A DNA stretch of 64,000 nucleotides. It comes from Fodinicola feengrottensis (GTDB lineage: Bacteria > Actinomycetota > Actinomycetes > Mycobacteriales > HKI-0501). The stretch is from the NCBI RefSeq assembly GCF_010993775.1, contig NZ_WOTO01000040.1:21489-85488 (forward strand), written 5' to 3'. The notes beneath the pieces were generated by a model. That model was not told the origin of the DNA. It saw only the letters and a program-made list of their open reading frames with translations, and did no database searches. Of the stretch, positions 38,513 to 48,256 are shown in pieces; position 1 is the stretch's first letter, and each line of letters begins with the position of its first letter. A program made the translations under genes and the position numbers.

Positions 38513-38761
38513 TTAGTGATCCATCCGCACTGACCAGCTGGCACTGCCGGTGGAATGCGACGCCTGGTTCTGGTCGGGGGCACCGAGCCAGCTGACCAGC
38601 AGCCCGATCAGGGTGAACGTGAGGATCCCGCCGGCCACCAGGTAGAGCGCCCTGGTCATCCGGGACGGTCCGCGCAGGAACAACCGCCACGCCATCACGC
38701 CGATGGCGGCGATCAGCAGCAGCGCGATGACGCCGTTCTCCGTGGGGTAGATGCCCTGCAT
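38513..38761 (-). CDS. Small two-TM membrane protein divergent from valS
   Basis: 82 residues from MQGIYPTENGV with two hydrophobic helices (VIALLLIAAIGVMAW and LYLVAGGILTFTLIGLLVSW) and a polar Ser-rich end. Unknown function. Chosen start 38761; a longer frame exists but lacks a Shine-Dalgarno. It diverges from valS by about 33 bp. Confidence 0.55.
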   Translation of the reverse strand: MQGIYPTENGVIALLLIAAIGVMAWRLFLRGPSRMTRALYLVAGGILTFTLIGLLVSWLGAPDQNQASHSTGSASWSVRMDH

Positions 38762-38794
38762 GATTGGCTCGCGGTTCTCCGTAGACTTGAGGGT

Positions 38795-41417
38795 GTGACA
38801 ACCACGGCCGGCCGACACCAACGCTCGCACCGACCTCCCGCCACAGTATTCCCCCGCGGCGGTAGAAGGGCCCGCTTACGAGCGATGGGTAACAAACGGC
38901 TACTTCCACGCCGACGAGAAATCCGACCGCGAGCCGTACTGCATCGTCCTGCCGCCACCGAACGTGACCGGCAACCTGCACATTGGTCACGCCCTCGACC
39001 ACACCCTGCAGGACGCCTTGATCCGGCGCCGCCGCATGCAGGGGTACGAGACGCTGTGGATGCCCGGCATGGACCACGCCGGCATCGCCACCCAGAACGT
39101 GGTCGAGAAGCAGCTCGCCGCGAAGGAGGGCAGGTCGCGGCACGACCTCGGCCGGGAGGACTTCGTCGCCCGGGTCTGGGAGTGGAAAGAGGAATACGGC
39201 GGCCGGATCCTCGGCCAGATGCGCCGGCTCGGCGACTCGGTCGACTGGGAACGCGAGCGCTTCACCATGGACGAGGGCCTGTCCCGGGCCGTCCTGACCA
39301 TCTTCAAGAGGCTGTACGACGACGGCCTGATCTACCGCGCCGAGCGGATCATCAACTGGTGTCCGCGCTGCATGACCGCGCTGTCGGATATCGAGGTCGA
39401 GCACAGCGACGACGATGGTGAGCTCGTCTCCATCCGTTATGGCGAAGGCGAGAACTCGATCGTCGTCGCCACCACCCGGGTCGAGACCATGCTCGGTGAC
39501 ACCGCGGTGGCCGTCCATCCCGACGACGAGCGCTATGCGCACCTGGTCGGCACCGAGGTCGAGTTGCCGCTCACCGGCCGCCGGATCCCGATCGTCGCCG
39601 ACACCCACGTCGACCCGGCTTTCGGCACGGGCGCGGTGAAAGTCACACCGGCGCACGACCCGAACGACTTCGAGATCGGCCAGCGGCACCAGTTGCCGGC
39701 GCTGTCCGTGATGGACGAGCGTGGCGTGGTCACCGCGAAGGGACCTTTTGAGGGCCTGGACCGATTTGAGGCGCGCCCCGCGGTGGTCGCCGCGCTGCGC
39801 GAAGAGGGCCGGATCGTCGCCGAGAAGCGGCCGTACGTACACGCCGTCGGGCATTGCTCGCGTTGTGGCACGGCCGTCGAGCCGCGGCTTTCCAAGCAGT
39901 GGTTCGTGAACACCACCCCGCTGGCGAAGGCGGCCGGCGCCGCCGTACGAGATGGCCGGGTGAAGATTCACCCGCAGTCGCTGGAAAAGCGGTATTTCGA
40001 CTGGGTCGACAACATGCACGACTGGTGCATTTCGCGGCAGCTCTGGTGGGGCCACCGGATCCCGGTCTGGTACGGCCCGGATGGCGAAATGCGGTGTGTT
40101 GGCCCGGACGAAGATGCACCTGGCGACGGCTGGACGCAGGACGCCGATGTCCTGGACACCTGGTTTTCCTCTGGGCTGTGGCCGTTCTCGACGCTCGGTT
40201 GGCCGGACGAGACGGCCGCGCTGAAGAAGTTCTATCCGAACTCGGTGCTGGTCACCGGCTACGACATCCTGTTCTTCTGGGTCGCCCGGATGATGATGTT
40301 CGGCCTGTACGCGATGGACGGCGTGCCGCCTTTCGACCACATCGCCCTGCACGGCCTGGTCCGTGACCAGTTCGGCAAGAAGATGTCCAAGTCGCGCGGA
40401 AACGTCGTCGACCCGATGGAGTGGATCGAGGCGTACGGCGCGGACGCCCTGCGGTTTTCGCTGGCCCGCGGCGCGAACCCGGGCACCGATCAGGCGATCA
40501 GCGCGGACTGGGGGGTGGGCGGCGCACGGAATTTCTGCAACAAGATCTGGAATGCCACCCGGTTCGCGATCGCCAACGGCGCGACTGTCGGCGAGATCCC
40601 GGCGGATCTGTCCACTGTGGACCGTTGGGTGTTGTCCCGGCTGCACCAGACGATCGCCGAGGTCGACGAGCTGCTGGAGGATTTCCAGTTCGGCAAGGCA
40701 TCCGACGCGCTCTACCATTTCGCGTGGGACGAGGTCTGCGACTGGTATTTGGAGCTCGCCAAGCCGACCCTGCAGGCCGGCGGTCCGGCCGCGGACGCGA
40801 CTCGCGCGGTGCTGGGGAACGTCCTGGACGTGTTGCTGCGGGTCCTGCATCCCATCACGCCGTTCGTGACCGAGGAGCTGTGGCGAGCGTTGACCGGCGG
40901 CGAGACGCTGATAACCGCCGCGTGGCCTTCGCCGGATCCGGAGAAATTTCGGGACGCCAAGGCCGAAGCGACCGTGCTGGCGCTGCAGGAGGTCGTCACC
41001 GAGGTCCGCCGGTTCCGCGCCGAGCAGGGCCTCAAGCCCGGCCAGCGGGTGCCGGCGCGGCTCGCCGGCATCGCCGACACCGACCTGGCCGAGCACGCTG
41101 GTTCGTTGCGGGCGCTGCTGCGGCTGACCGAGCCCGAGGACGGCTTCAGCGCGACCGCGGCTTTGCCCGTACACGGGCTGAAACTGGAGTTGGACCTGTC
41201 CGGCACCATTGACGTGGCGGCCGAGCGAGCCCGGCTGACCAAGGACCTGGCCGCCGCCGAGAAGGAAAAGCAACAGAACTCCGGAAAACTCGGTAATCCG
41301 GCGTTCACCGCGAAGGCACCCGAGGCAGTGGTGGCCAAGGTGCGGGAGCGGGTCGCGGTGGCCGAGGCCGACATCGCCCGGATCACCGCCGCGCTGAAGG
41401 GGCTGCCGTCGGCGTGA
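38795..41417 (+). CDS. valS: Valyl-tRNA synthetase, frameshifted near the N-terminus
   Basis: Class Ia synthetase charging tRNA-Val. NARTDLPPQYSPAAVEGPAY opens the protein, LPPPNVTGNLHIGHALDHTL carries HIGH, the CP1 editing domain follows, and KMSKSRGNVVDP is the second active-site motif. The C-terminal coiled coil (AERARLTKDLAAAEKEK) is typical of ValS. About 874 residues. The frame containing the body has no start codon upstream of 38964 and is preceded by a stop, whereas GTG 38795 opens VTTTAGR in another frame, so one base is probably missing near 38812. Its TGA overlaps the folC GTG. Confidence 0.93.
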
Positions 41418-42789
41418 ACGTCAACAAGAGACACCGCAACAACGCCGGCAACACTGCGAAAGCGTCCGAGCAGCTCGAGGAAGTGCTGGCCGCGCTGGAA
41501 AGTCGCGGTCAGGGCCGGATGGTGCCGGACCGGTCCCGGATCGTCGAGCTGCTGGATCTGCTCGGCAACCCACAAAAGGCGTATCCGTCCGTACATTTGA
41601 CTGGTACGAACGGGAAAACGTCGACCGCGCGGATGATCGACTCGCTGCTGCGGGCGCAGGGCCTGCGAGTCGGCCGCTACACCAGCCCGCACCTGGACAG
41701 CCCAGCCGAGCGGATCAGCGTCGACGGCGAGCCGATTGACGACGAGCGGTTCGTCGCCGCGTACCAGGACGTCGCCCCGTACGTGGAGCTGATGGACGCC
41801 CGCAACGACCAGCCGGTCACGTATTTCGAGCTGATGACCGCGATGGCGTTCGCCGCCTTCGCGGACACGCCGGTGGATGTGGCGGTGGTCGAGGTCGGAC
41901 TGGGCGGCACCTGGGACGCGACCAACGTGCTGGAGGCCGCGGTCGCGGTGATCACCCCGATCGGGCTCGACCACGTGGAGCTGCTCGGCCCGACGATCGC
42001 CGACATCGCCACCGAGAAGGCCGGCATCATCCATCCCGGCTCTACCGTGGTGGCCGCGATCCAGCCGGTCGAGGCGGTCGAGCCGCTGCTGCGCGGGTCG
42101 CCGAGGTGGGCGCCAACCTCGCCCGCGAAGGCGAGGAATTCGGCGTCATGGAGCGGCAGATCGCGGTGGGGGGTCAGGTGCTGTGGCTGCAGGGTCTGGC
42201 CGCTCGGTATGAGGAGATGTTCCTGCCGTTGCAGGGGGCGCACCAGGCGCAGAACGCGGCGGTCGCGGTAGCCGCCGTCGAGGCGTTCCTCGGCGCCGGC
42301 GCGGACCGGCAGTTGGAGCTGGAGGCCGTCCGGGAAGGCCTCGCCGACGCCAGCTCGCCGGGCCGGCTGGAGCGCGTACGCAATAGTCCGACCGTGCTGT
42401 TGGACGCCGCCCACAACCCGGCCGGCATGCAGGTGTTGGTGGACGCTCTGCGCGAGGAGTTCGCCTTCAGCCGGCTGGTCGCGGTGGTGGCGATGCTCAG
42501 CGACAAGGACGCCACCGCGATGCTGGAAGTCCTTGAGCCGTACGTGGACGCCGTCGTCATCACCCAGAACAGCTCGCCGCGCGCGCTGCCGGCCGACGAC
42601 CTGGCCGCGCTCGCCGTGCAGGTCTTCGACCGGGATCGGGTGGAGGTCGAGCTGCGCCTGGACGAGGCGATCGAGGCGGCCGTGCGCAGGGTGGACGAGA
42701 ACCCGGACGCCGCTTTCGGCGGCCAGGGCGTCATCATCACCGGCTCGGTAGTGACCGTCGCCGACGCGCGCAGGTTGCTCAAGCGATGA
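41414..42789 (+). CDS. folC: Bifunctional folylpolyglutamate/dihydrofolate synthase, frameshifted
   Basis: Mur-ligase-like enzyme adding glutamate to folates. The ATP-binding loop is HLTGTNGKTSTARM; YTSPHLDSPAERI is the folate-binding signature; later come ATEKAGIIHPG and DAAHNPAGMQVLVDAL. About 459 residues. The frame breaks near 42099: PLLR...RVAEVGANLAREG is restored by one extra C in CTGCTGCGCGGG. GTG start overlapping the valS stop (GTGA). It ends in an ATGA overlap with the DUF4233 gene, so valS-folC-DUF4233 form an operon. Confidence 0.92.
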
Positions 42790-43169
42790 CTGAGACTCCC
42801 GAGGAGGAAGAACCGACGTCGGGCCTGCGTAACCCGCAGGCCGCCGCCCGTGGCGTCGGGTCGGCGACCCTGCTGCTGGAAGCGTTGGTCCTGCTGCTCG
42901 CGCTCGTACCGCTGACCAAACTCTCCGGTCACGTCTCCGGCCTCGAGATCGGCGTCCTGCTCGGCTTGATCGCTGTCTGCGTGCTGACCTGCGCCGTCCT
43001 TAAACGCTCCTGGGGCTGGCACCTCGGCACCGCGATCCAGGTCGCGATCATCCTGACCGGCTTCTTCAACTGGGCCCTGCTGGTGCTCGGCCTGGTCTTC
43101 CTTGCCATCTGGGCTTACGTCCTACACGTCCGCCGCACTGTCCTACGCCCCGCCCACTTCGACCACTAA
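42786..43169 (+). CDS. DUF4233 membrane protein
   Basis: 127 residues, matching the DUF4233 family consistently found after folC in actinobacteria. Four hydrophobic segments (LLLEALVLLLALVPL, IGVLLGLIAVCVLTCAVL, IQVAIILTGFFNWALL, LVFLAIWAYVLHV) follow a charged N-terminus. Function is unknown. The ATG overlaps the folC TGA by 4 bases. Confidence 0.85.
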   Translation: MTETPEEEEPTSGLRNPQAAARGVGSATLLLEALVLLLALVPLTKLSGHVSGLEIGVLLGLIAVCVLTCAVLKRSWGWHLGTAIQVAIILTGFFNWALLVLGLVFLAIWAYVLHVRRTVLRPAHFDH

Positions 43170-43223
43170 GTGGGACCAGGCGCCGTTTTGTCGGTGCATC
43201 CGTCACCGTCCATGGTTTCCGTT

Positions 43224-43306
43224 GTTGATCTTGGTTAGTTGGTCTACCTGAAGCGGACATATCGGGTGAGTGTCCGTTTTGGGTAGACCAACTAACCAAG
43301 ATCAAC
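43224..43306. repeat. 83-bp palindrome with 25-bp perfect arms
   Basis: GTTGATCTTGGTTAGTTGGT begins the left arm (43224-43248), exactly complementary to 43282-43306. An inner CGGACA / TGTCCG pair narrows the loop. It lies between the DUF4233 gene and ndk. It may terminate the upstream operon; the arm length exceeds a normal terminator. Confidence 0.75.
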
Positions 43307-43431
43307 ACATCGACTTTTCCACTCGCTCGGAGATGTCGTCGCGTCCACTGCGACCGGTGCCTGCGGCGAGCAGCTGCCGCCGCCGATAGAGTGCTGGGGA
43401 CTCAAGTGGGCATGAAAGACAGGAGATAAAG

Positions 43432-43843
43432 GTGTCGGAGCGTACGCTCGTGCTGCTGAAGCCAGACGCGGTGCGCCGCGGGCTGGTGGGGGAGATCCTC
43501 GGCCGGTTCGAGCGCAAGGGCCTGACCATCGAGGCGCTGGAGCTTCGTACGCTGGACGGGGAAACCGCCGACCAGCACTACGCCGAGCACGTGGAGAAGG
43601 CGTTTTACCCGCCATTGCGGGAGTTCATCACCTCCGGTCCGCTGATCGCGACCCGTGTTGTCGGGCGACACCGCCATCGAGGTCGTACGCGCTCTGATTG
43701 GCAGCACCGACGGGCGCAAGGCCGCCGGCGGTACGATCCGTGGCGATTTGTCCTTGTCGAACCGGGAAAACCTGGTGCACGCATCGGATTCCGCGGACTC
43801 CGCGGCTCGGGAGATCAAGCATTTCTTTCCCGAACTGGGCTGA
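43432..43843 (+). CDS. ndk: Nucleoside diphosphate kinase, frameshifted
   Basis: Converts NDPs to NTPs with a phospho-His intermediate. It opens ERTLVLLKPDAVRRGLVGEI and contains SGPLIAT and GGTIRGDLSLSNRENLVHAS, with the active-site His in the NLVHASDS loop. About 137 residues, the family norm. The frame breaks near 43664: deleting one C from GACCCGTG restores TVLSGDTAIEVVRALIGS. GTG start with AGGAGAT 6 bases upstream. Confidence 0.92.
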
Positions 43844-43961
43844 CGCGTAACGCCGTGGCGCGTTTTGGGGATGTTCTTCGTTGCACCGTCTTCGTACAGT
43901 CTTCTTCGACGGCAGCAGAGTCAGCGGCACGCAGTGGTGTCGCGCACGAGAGGAACACATC

Positions 43962-44484
43962 ATGAGCGACGACTACTCGACCAACGTCGATATCGATGGC
44001 GACGGTCATTACGACCACGTCGACTACACCGAGAACTCGGACGGCAGCGTCACGATCACCGGCGACGCCAACCACGACGGCAAGGTCGATTGTCGCCCAC
44101 GACTACAACCACGACGGCATCGTCGACGACGCCAAATACGACACGAACCACGACGGCACGTACGACCAGTACTGGAAGGACACCAACGGCGACGGTTACC
44201 TCGACCGGGTCAGCGGTGACGGCAACCAGGACGGTCACACCGACTACAAGGGTGAAGACGCGAACGAGGACGGCAAGATCGACCACGTCACGAGCGACAC
44301 CAACTATGACGGCAAGTACGACACGTATCAGCAGGACACGAACTACGACGGCAAGTTCGACTACACGCAGCACGACACGAACGAGGACGGCAAGGTCGAC
44401 ACCGTCAACTACGACAGCAACCACGACGGGCACTACGACACCACGTACACGCCCGAGGGCAACGTCCCCCTCCACAACGTCTAG
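43962..44484 (+). CDS. Aspartate-rich calcium-type repeat protein (DxNxDG repeats), frameshifted
   Basis: About 173 residues built almost entirely from an 11-residue repeat with DTNHDGTYD / DTNGDGYLD cores, that is D-x-N-x-D-G-x-x-D, resembling EF-hand/dockerin and thrombospondin type-3 calcium loops; around 14 units are visible. No signal peptide or membrane segment, so it may act in the cytoplasm or be released otherwise. It opens MSDDYSTNVDIDGDGHYDHV; the frame breaks near 44092 (after DGKVD). The TAG stop lies within the first bases of palindromic element B. Function unknown; calcium binding is an inference. Confidence 0.7.
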
Positions 44485-44647
44485 GGCGTGTCTCCAAATC
44501 CCAGGTGGATGAGGGTCGAGATCCACACGTCGTCCTGCGGGTGCCGGGCGGTCGCCTTCATACCTGGTTGTATGGGGGTGATCGACCGGTGCTCGCAGGC
44601 GGCGTGTGGGCTCGGCCCTCGCCGCCTGGGGTTTGGAGACACGCCCT
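44483..44647. repeat. Palindromic MITE-like element B
   Basis: A 165-bp imperfect palindrome bordered by CTAGGGCGTGTCTCCAAA (44481-44498) and its inverted copy (to 44649), with apex CATAC-CTGGTT-GTATG at 44559-44574. It shares GTCGAGATCCACACGTCGTC with element A. It includes the stop codon of the calcium-repeat gene. Confidence 0.75.
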
Positions 44648-44671
44648 AGTACTACAGCCCTGTAGTACTAG
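44646..44671. terminator. 12-bp perfect hairpin at convergent gene ends
   Basis: CTAGTACTACAG (44646-44657), 2-base loop, CTGTAGTACTAG (44660-44671). It adjoins element B between the calcium-repeat gene and the convergent transglutaminase gene. A bidirectional terminator is likely. Confidence 0.5.
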
Positions 44672-44707
44672 CAACAAAGACGGCAGGCACGGCCGCCATA
44701 AACACGG

Positions 44708-45550
44708 TTAGCCGAGGCGGGTGACCTCGACGGTAACCTCGAGGGCGGCCGCGTCGCCGCCGGAGTAGATGCCCTTCAGTGGCGCCACGTCGGCGTAGTC
44801 GCGGCCAAGGGCCACCCAGATGTGCCTGGGCCCGATGGGGATGTCGTTGGTCGGGTCGTAGCCCCACCAACCGCCGGTCCACGCCTCGATCCAGGCGTGA
44901 CTCTCGCCGCGTACGGTCTCCCGCAGCGCCGCGTTCGGCTTGGTGTGCAGATAACCCGAAACATACCGCGCTGGGATGCCCATGGTCCGCAGCAGGACGA
45001 GCGTGAGGTGCGCGAAGTCCTGGCAGACGCCCTCCCGGGCCTGCCACGCGTCGGTGGCGGTGCTGTGCACCCCCGTCGCCCCGGACCGGTACGCGAGCTG
45101 CTCGTGCACCCAGCGAGAGGCCTCCAGCACCGCTTCGTCCGGCCGCCGGCCGCGCCGCAGGTCGCGGGCGATCGCCGCCAGTTCGCGGTCCCTCGGGGTG
45201 TACGCGGTCGGCTCCAGCAGCTCGGTGTAGCGGTCCAGCACGTCCGGGGCCCGCAGGTCCGGCCAGCCGGCCTTGTCGATCGGCTCCGCTTCGGTACCCG
45301 TCTCGACCACCGACGACGACACGACAGTCAGCTGCTTGTGCGGCGCGTGCAGGTCGAAGGTGGTCACCTCGGTGCCCCAGTAGTCGACATACCGGTACGA
45401 CCGGGTGGCCGGCGAGGTCTCGACGCGGGTGACGACGACGTTCTGCCGCCGGTCGCTGCGCGGGGTCAGCCGGGCCTCGTTGTACGACTGGGTGACCGGC
45501 GCCTCGTACTGGTAGCCGGTGGTGTGTACGACCCTGATCCGCCAGCTCAC
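44708..45550 (-). CDS. Transglutaminase-like protein (ATP-grasp-linked)
   Basis: Intact, 280 residues. The N-terminal beta region RIRVVHTTGYQYEAPVTQSY is the bacterial transglutaminase N-terminal domain. The core has the papain-like triad: Cys in REGVCQDFAHLTL, His in ESHAWIEAW, Asp in GYDPTND. Typically annotated as a protease/transglutaminase of unknown substrate. It is third in a conserved operon with an alpha-E protein and a circularly permuted ATP-grasp enzyme, overlapping the former by ATGA. These trios are thought to make and modify a peptide-like product, unverified. Confidence 0.85.
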   Translation of the reverse strand: MSWRIRVVHTTGYQYEAPVTQSYNEARLTPRSDRRQNVVVTRVETSPATRSYRYVDYWGTEVTTFDLHAPHKQLTVVSSSVVETGTEAEPIDKAGWPDLRAPDVLDRYTELLEPTAYTPRDRELAAIARDLRRGRRPDEAVLEASRWVHEQLAYRSGATGVHSTATDAWQAREGVCQDFAHLTLVLLRTMGIPARYVSGYLHTKPNAALRETVRGESHAWIEAWTGGWWGYDPTNDIPIGPRHIWVALGRDYADVAPLKGIYSGGDAAALEVTVEVTRLG

Positions 45551-46506
45551 CGCTGCACCTCACTGTTCAGCTGGGCGTTGGTCCAAGCCACCCAGGGCGC
45601 GGTGTGGAAATACTGCAACGACACCGCTTCACCGACTTCGCGTACGCATTCCTGCAACGTCCCGAGCCGGCTCGGCAGGTCGTCGAGCAGGTCGTCCGGG
45701 CGCAGGAATTCCAGGTCGCTGCGCGCTTTTCCGAGCAACCGAAGCGCCTCCGCGCGGGCTCCGACGCGTACGCTCGGCTGGTTGTCCAGCTGTTCCAGGC
45801 ACGACTCGGCCTGCCGTAACGCGTGGAAGACAGACCGCGGGAAGAGCCTGTCCAGCAACAAAAACTGGACGACCCGGCCGGCGTCCAGGGTGCCTCGGTA
45901 CGTACGAAGGAAAGTGTCCTGCGCGCCGGCCGATCGCAGCACGGTGACCCAACCGGGGGAAGAGGCGCGGTCGCCGACCCTGGACAGCAGCAGTCGTACG
46001 ATCATGTCGACGCGTTCGACCGAGCGGCCAAGGACCAGGAACCGCCAGCCGTCGTCGCGGCTCATCGTGGAGTCCGCCAGCCCGGCGAACATCGCCGCTC
46101 TTTCCTCGACGAAGCTGAAAAACGCATGTGGACCGACCCGGCGGGCATAGCGCTGCCGGTCCGGGATCGCGTTCCACATCGCGTTGAGGCATTCCCACAT
46201 CTGCGCCGAAACGACCTCGCGCGCGCCCCTGGTGTTTTCCCGCGCGCTGGTCACCGACGAGACGATCGAGCCGGCCTGGTCTTTTGAATACGCCACCAGT
46301 TCGGTCAAGGACCACACATCGAAGGTCGCGCCGGCCGGGCCTTCGATGCCCAACACGCTGAGCAGCCTGCGGCTGGTGGTGTCCGGGTTGACGGTGGCGT
46401 CCTCTAGCAGTTGGTGCACGGAGACGTCCAGGATCCGGGCGGTGTCGTCGGCTCTTTCGACGTACCGGCCGATCCAGTAGAGCGATTCGGCGTTGCGGGC
46501 CAGCAT
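45547..46506 (-). CDS. Alpha-E domain (DUF403) protein
   Basis: Intact, 319 residues, all-helical. It opens MLARNAESLYWIGRYVERAD, diagnostic for the alpha-E family, and has RFLVLGRSVERVDMIVRLLL midway. No catalytic motif is known. It is always linked to ATP-grasp and transglutaminase partners and is thought to be a scaffold or ligase accessory. The stop overlaps the transglutaminase start; 9 bp separate its start from the ATP-grasp gene's poly-Gln end. Confidence 0.88.
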   Translation of the reverse strand: MLARNAESLYWIGRYVERADDTARILDVSVHQLLEDATVNPDTTSRRLLSVLGIEGPAGATFDVWSLTELVAYSKDQAGSIVSSVTSARENTRGAREVVSAQMWECLNAMWNAIPDRQRYARRVGPHAFFSFVEERAAMFAGLADSTMSRDDGWRFLVLGRSVERVDMIVRLLLSRVGDRASSPGWVTVLRSAGAQDTFLRTYRGTLDAGRVVQFLLLDRLFPRSVFHALRQAESCLEQLDNQPSVRVGARAEALRLLGKARSDLEFLRPDDLLDDLPSRLGTLQECVREVGEAVSLQYFHTAPWVAWTNAQLNSEVQR

Positions 46507-46515
46507 CTCGTCCCC

Positions 46516-48177
46516 CTACTGCTGCTGTTGTTGTTGCTGTTGGGACGAAGTCAGCTCGGGTCCCTGTTCGGTCTCGACCCGGCCGACAATGTCGGTCAGG
46601 CTGGAAACCTCGGCGAGTCCCGGCTCGGCGAGCTCACGCTCCACAGTGGACGATCGGGGTGCCAGCACCCAGGTGTCCTTGGAGCCGCCACCCTGCGAGG
46701 AATTGACTACCAGACTGCCCTTGGGCAGCGCCACCCTGGTCAGTCCGCCGGGCAACACAAAAACTGACTTTCCGTCATTCACGGCAAAGGGGCGCAGGTC
46801 GACGTGCCGCGGCACCAGTCGGTCGGCCACCTTGGTCGGTACGGTCGAGAGCTGCACCACCGGCTGGGCGATCCAGCCGCGCGGGTGGTTGCGGATTTTC
46901 CTTTTGAGGGTGGCAAGTTCGGCCGCGGTGGCGGAGGGGCCAAAGACGATCCCGTAGCCGCCGGAGCCCTCGACCGGTTTGACCACCAGCTCGTCGATGT
47001 GGTCCAGGACGTACGTGCGTTCCTCCGGCAGCCAGCAGCGGAAGGTGTCCACATTGGGCAGGAGTGGCTTCTCGTTGAGGTAGAACTTCAGGATTTCCGG
47101 CAGATAAGTATAAATGAGCTTGTCGTCGCCGACGCCGTTGCCGAGCGCGTTCGCGATTACCACGTTGCCGGCCCGGGCCGCGTTGACCACGCCGGCCACC
47201 CCGAGCACCGAGTCCGGCCGAAAATGCAGCGGATCCAGGTAGTCGTCGTCGATTCGGCGGTAGATCACGTCCACCTGGCGTTCGCCCTCGGTCGTACGGA
47301 TATAAACCACGTTGTCCCGTACGAAAAGATCGCGGCCCTCGACCAGTTCGACACCCATTTGCCTGGCCAACAATGAATGCTCGAAATATGCCGAGTTGTG
47401 CACTCCAGGCGTGAGTACGACGACATTCGGGTCGGCCGCATTCGGCGCCGCCGCGGCGCGCAATGCCCTCGACAAGTGCGCGCCATAGTCGGCGACCGCC
47501 CGGACCCGGTGCCGGGCGAACAGGTCCGGGAACACCCGGGCCATCGTCCGGCGGTTCTCCATCACGTACGAGACACCGCTCGGGCACCGCAGATTGTCTT
47601 CCAGTACCCGGAAAGTGCCTTGCTCGTCACGTACCAGGTCAATGCCTGCCACGTGGATGCGTACACCGTTCGGCGGGCTGAAGTTGGCCGCCTCGCGGTG
47701 AAAATGCGAGCAGGAAGTGATCAGTCTGCGCGGCAGCACGCCGTCCCGGAGGATCTCGGCGTCGCCGTAGATGTCGGCGAGAAACATCTCCAGCGCCTTG
47801 ACCCGCTGGATGATGCCGCGCTCGAGTTTGGACCATTCGGCCGCGGTGATGACCCGGGGGATGAGGTCGAGCGGGAAGGGGCGTTCCTGCCCGGAGAGCG
47901 AGAACGTGATGCCTTGGTCGACGAACGCGCGGCCAAGTGCTTCGGCGCGGGCTCCGAGGTCGGCGACCTCGGAGGGCGCGAGGGCTTCGTAGAGGGTCTT
48001 GTACGCGGAGCGGACGCTGTCCTGGTCGGCGAACATCTCGTCGTACGCGTCGGCGTGCGGGCGGTTGGGGTCCAGGTAGCCGGCGAACAGCTCGCTGGGC
48101 GGTGCGCCGTTCAGCGACGGCGTACCAGCCCGTTGCGCCTGTGCCGCTGTCCGCGTCGGCCGGGGAGATGGCGTCAT
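46516..48177 (-). CDS. Circularly permuted ATP-grasp protein (DUF404/DUF407) with C-terminal poly-Gln
   Basis: Intact, 553 residues. The circularly permuted ATP-grasp segments are visible: GVRIHVAGIDLVRDEQG with LEDNLRCPSGVSYVMENRR, VVVLTPGVHNSAYFEHSLLA, and DELVVKPVEGSGGYGIVFGP, the ATP-binding glycine loop, then SVFVLPGGLTRVALP. The family forms amide or peptide bonds by acyl-phosphate chemistry; the substrate is unknown. The chain ends SSQ followed by eight glutamines in all, encoded by mixed CAG/CAA, unlike the usual terminus. ATG 48177 is the chosen start. First gene of the trio operon. Confidence 0.88.
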   Translation of the reverse strand: MTPSPRPTRTAAQAQRAGTPSLNGAPPSELFAGYLDPNRPHADAYDEMFADQDSVRSAYKTLYEALAPSEVADLGARAEALGRAFVDQGITFSLSGQERPFPLDLIPRVITAAEWSKLERGIIQRVKALEMFLADIYGDAEILRDGVLPRRLITSCSHFHREAANFSPPNGVRIHVAGIDLVRDEQGTFRVLEDNLRCPSGVSYVMENRRTMARVFPDLFARHRVRAVADYGAHLSRALRAAAAPNAADPNVVVLTPGVHNSAYFEHSLLARQMGVELVEGRDLFVRDNVVYIRTTEGERQVDVIYRRIDDDYLDPLHFRPDSVLGVAGVVNAARAGNVVIANALGNGVGDDKLIYTYLPEILKFYLNEKPLLPNVDTFRCWLPEERTYVLDHIDELVVKPVEGSGGYGIVFGPSATAAELATLKRKIRNHPRGWIAQPVVQLSTVPTKVADRLVPRHVDLRPFAVNDGKSVFVLPGGLTRVALPKGSLVVNSSQGGGSKDTWVLAPRSSTVERELAEPGLAEVSSLTDIVGRVETEQGPELTSSQQQQQQQQ

Positions 48178-48256
48178 CCCCGCATCTTGTACTAGACACC
48201 CCGTTCCGCGCACGGGTGTCCGTCTGAGACACACCCTGACCGGACCAGGCCACCGG

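Noticed and set aside
38373..41273. 966-codon minus-strand open frame opposite valS
   Set aside because: Shadow frame created by third-position GC; valS on the plus strand has HIGH and KMSKS motifs.
40712..42034. 440-codon minus-strand open frame across the valS/folC junction
   Set aside because: Antisense shadow; composition dominated by complement of Ala/Arg codons.
47639..48253. 204-codon minus-strand alternate frame over the ATP-grasp N-terminus
   Set aside because: Frame-shifted reading of the same strand rich in Arg/Pro; the ATP-grasp frame is intact and matches the family.
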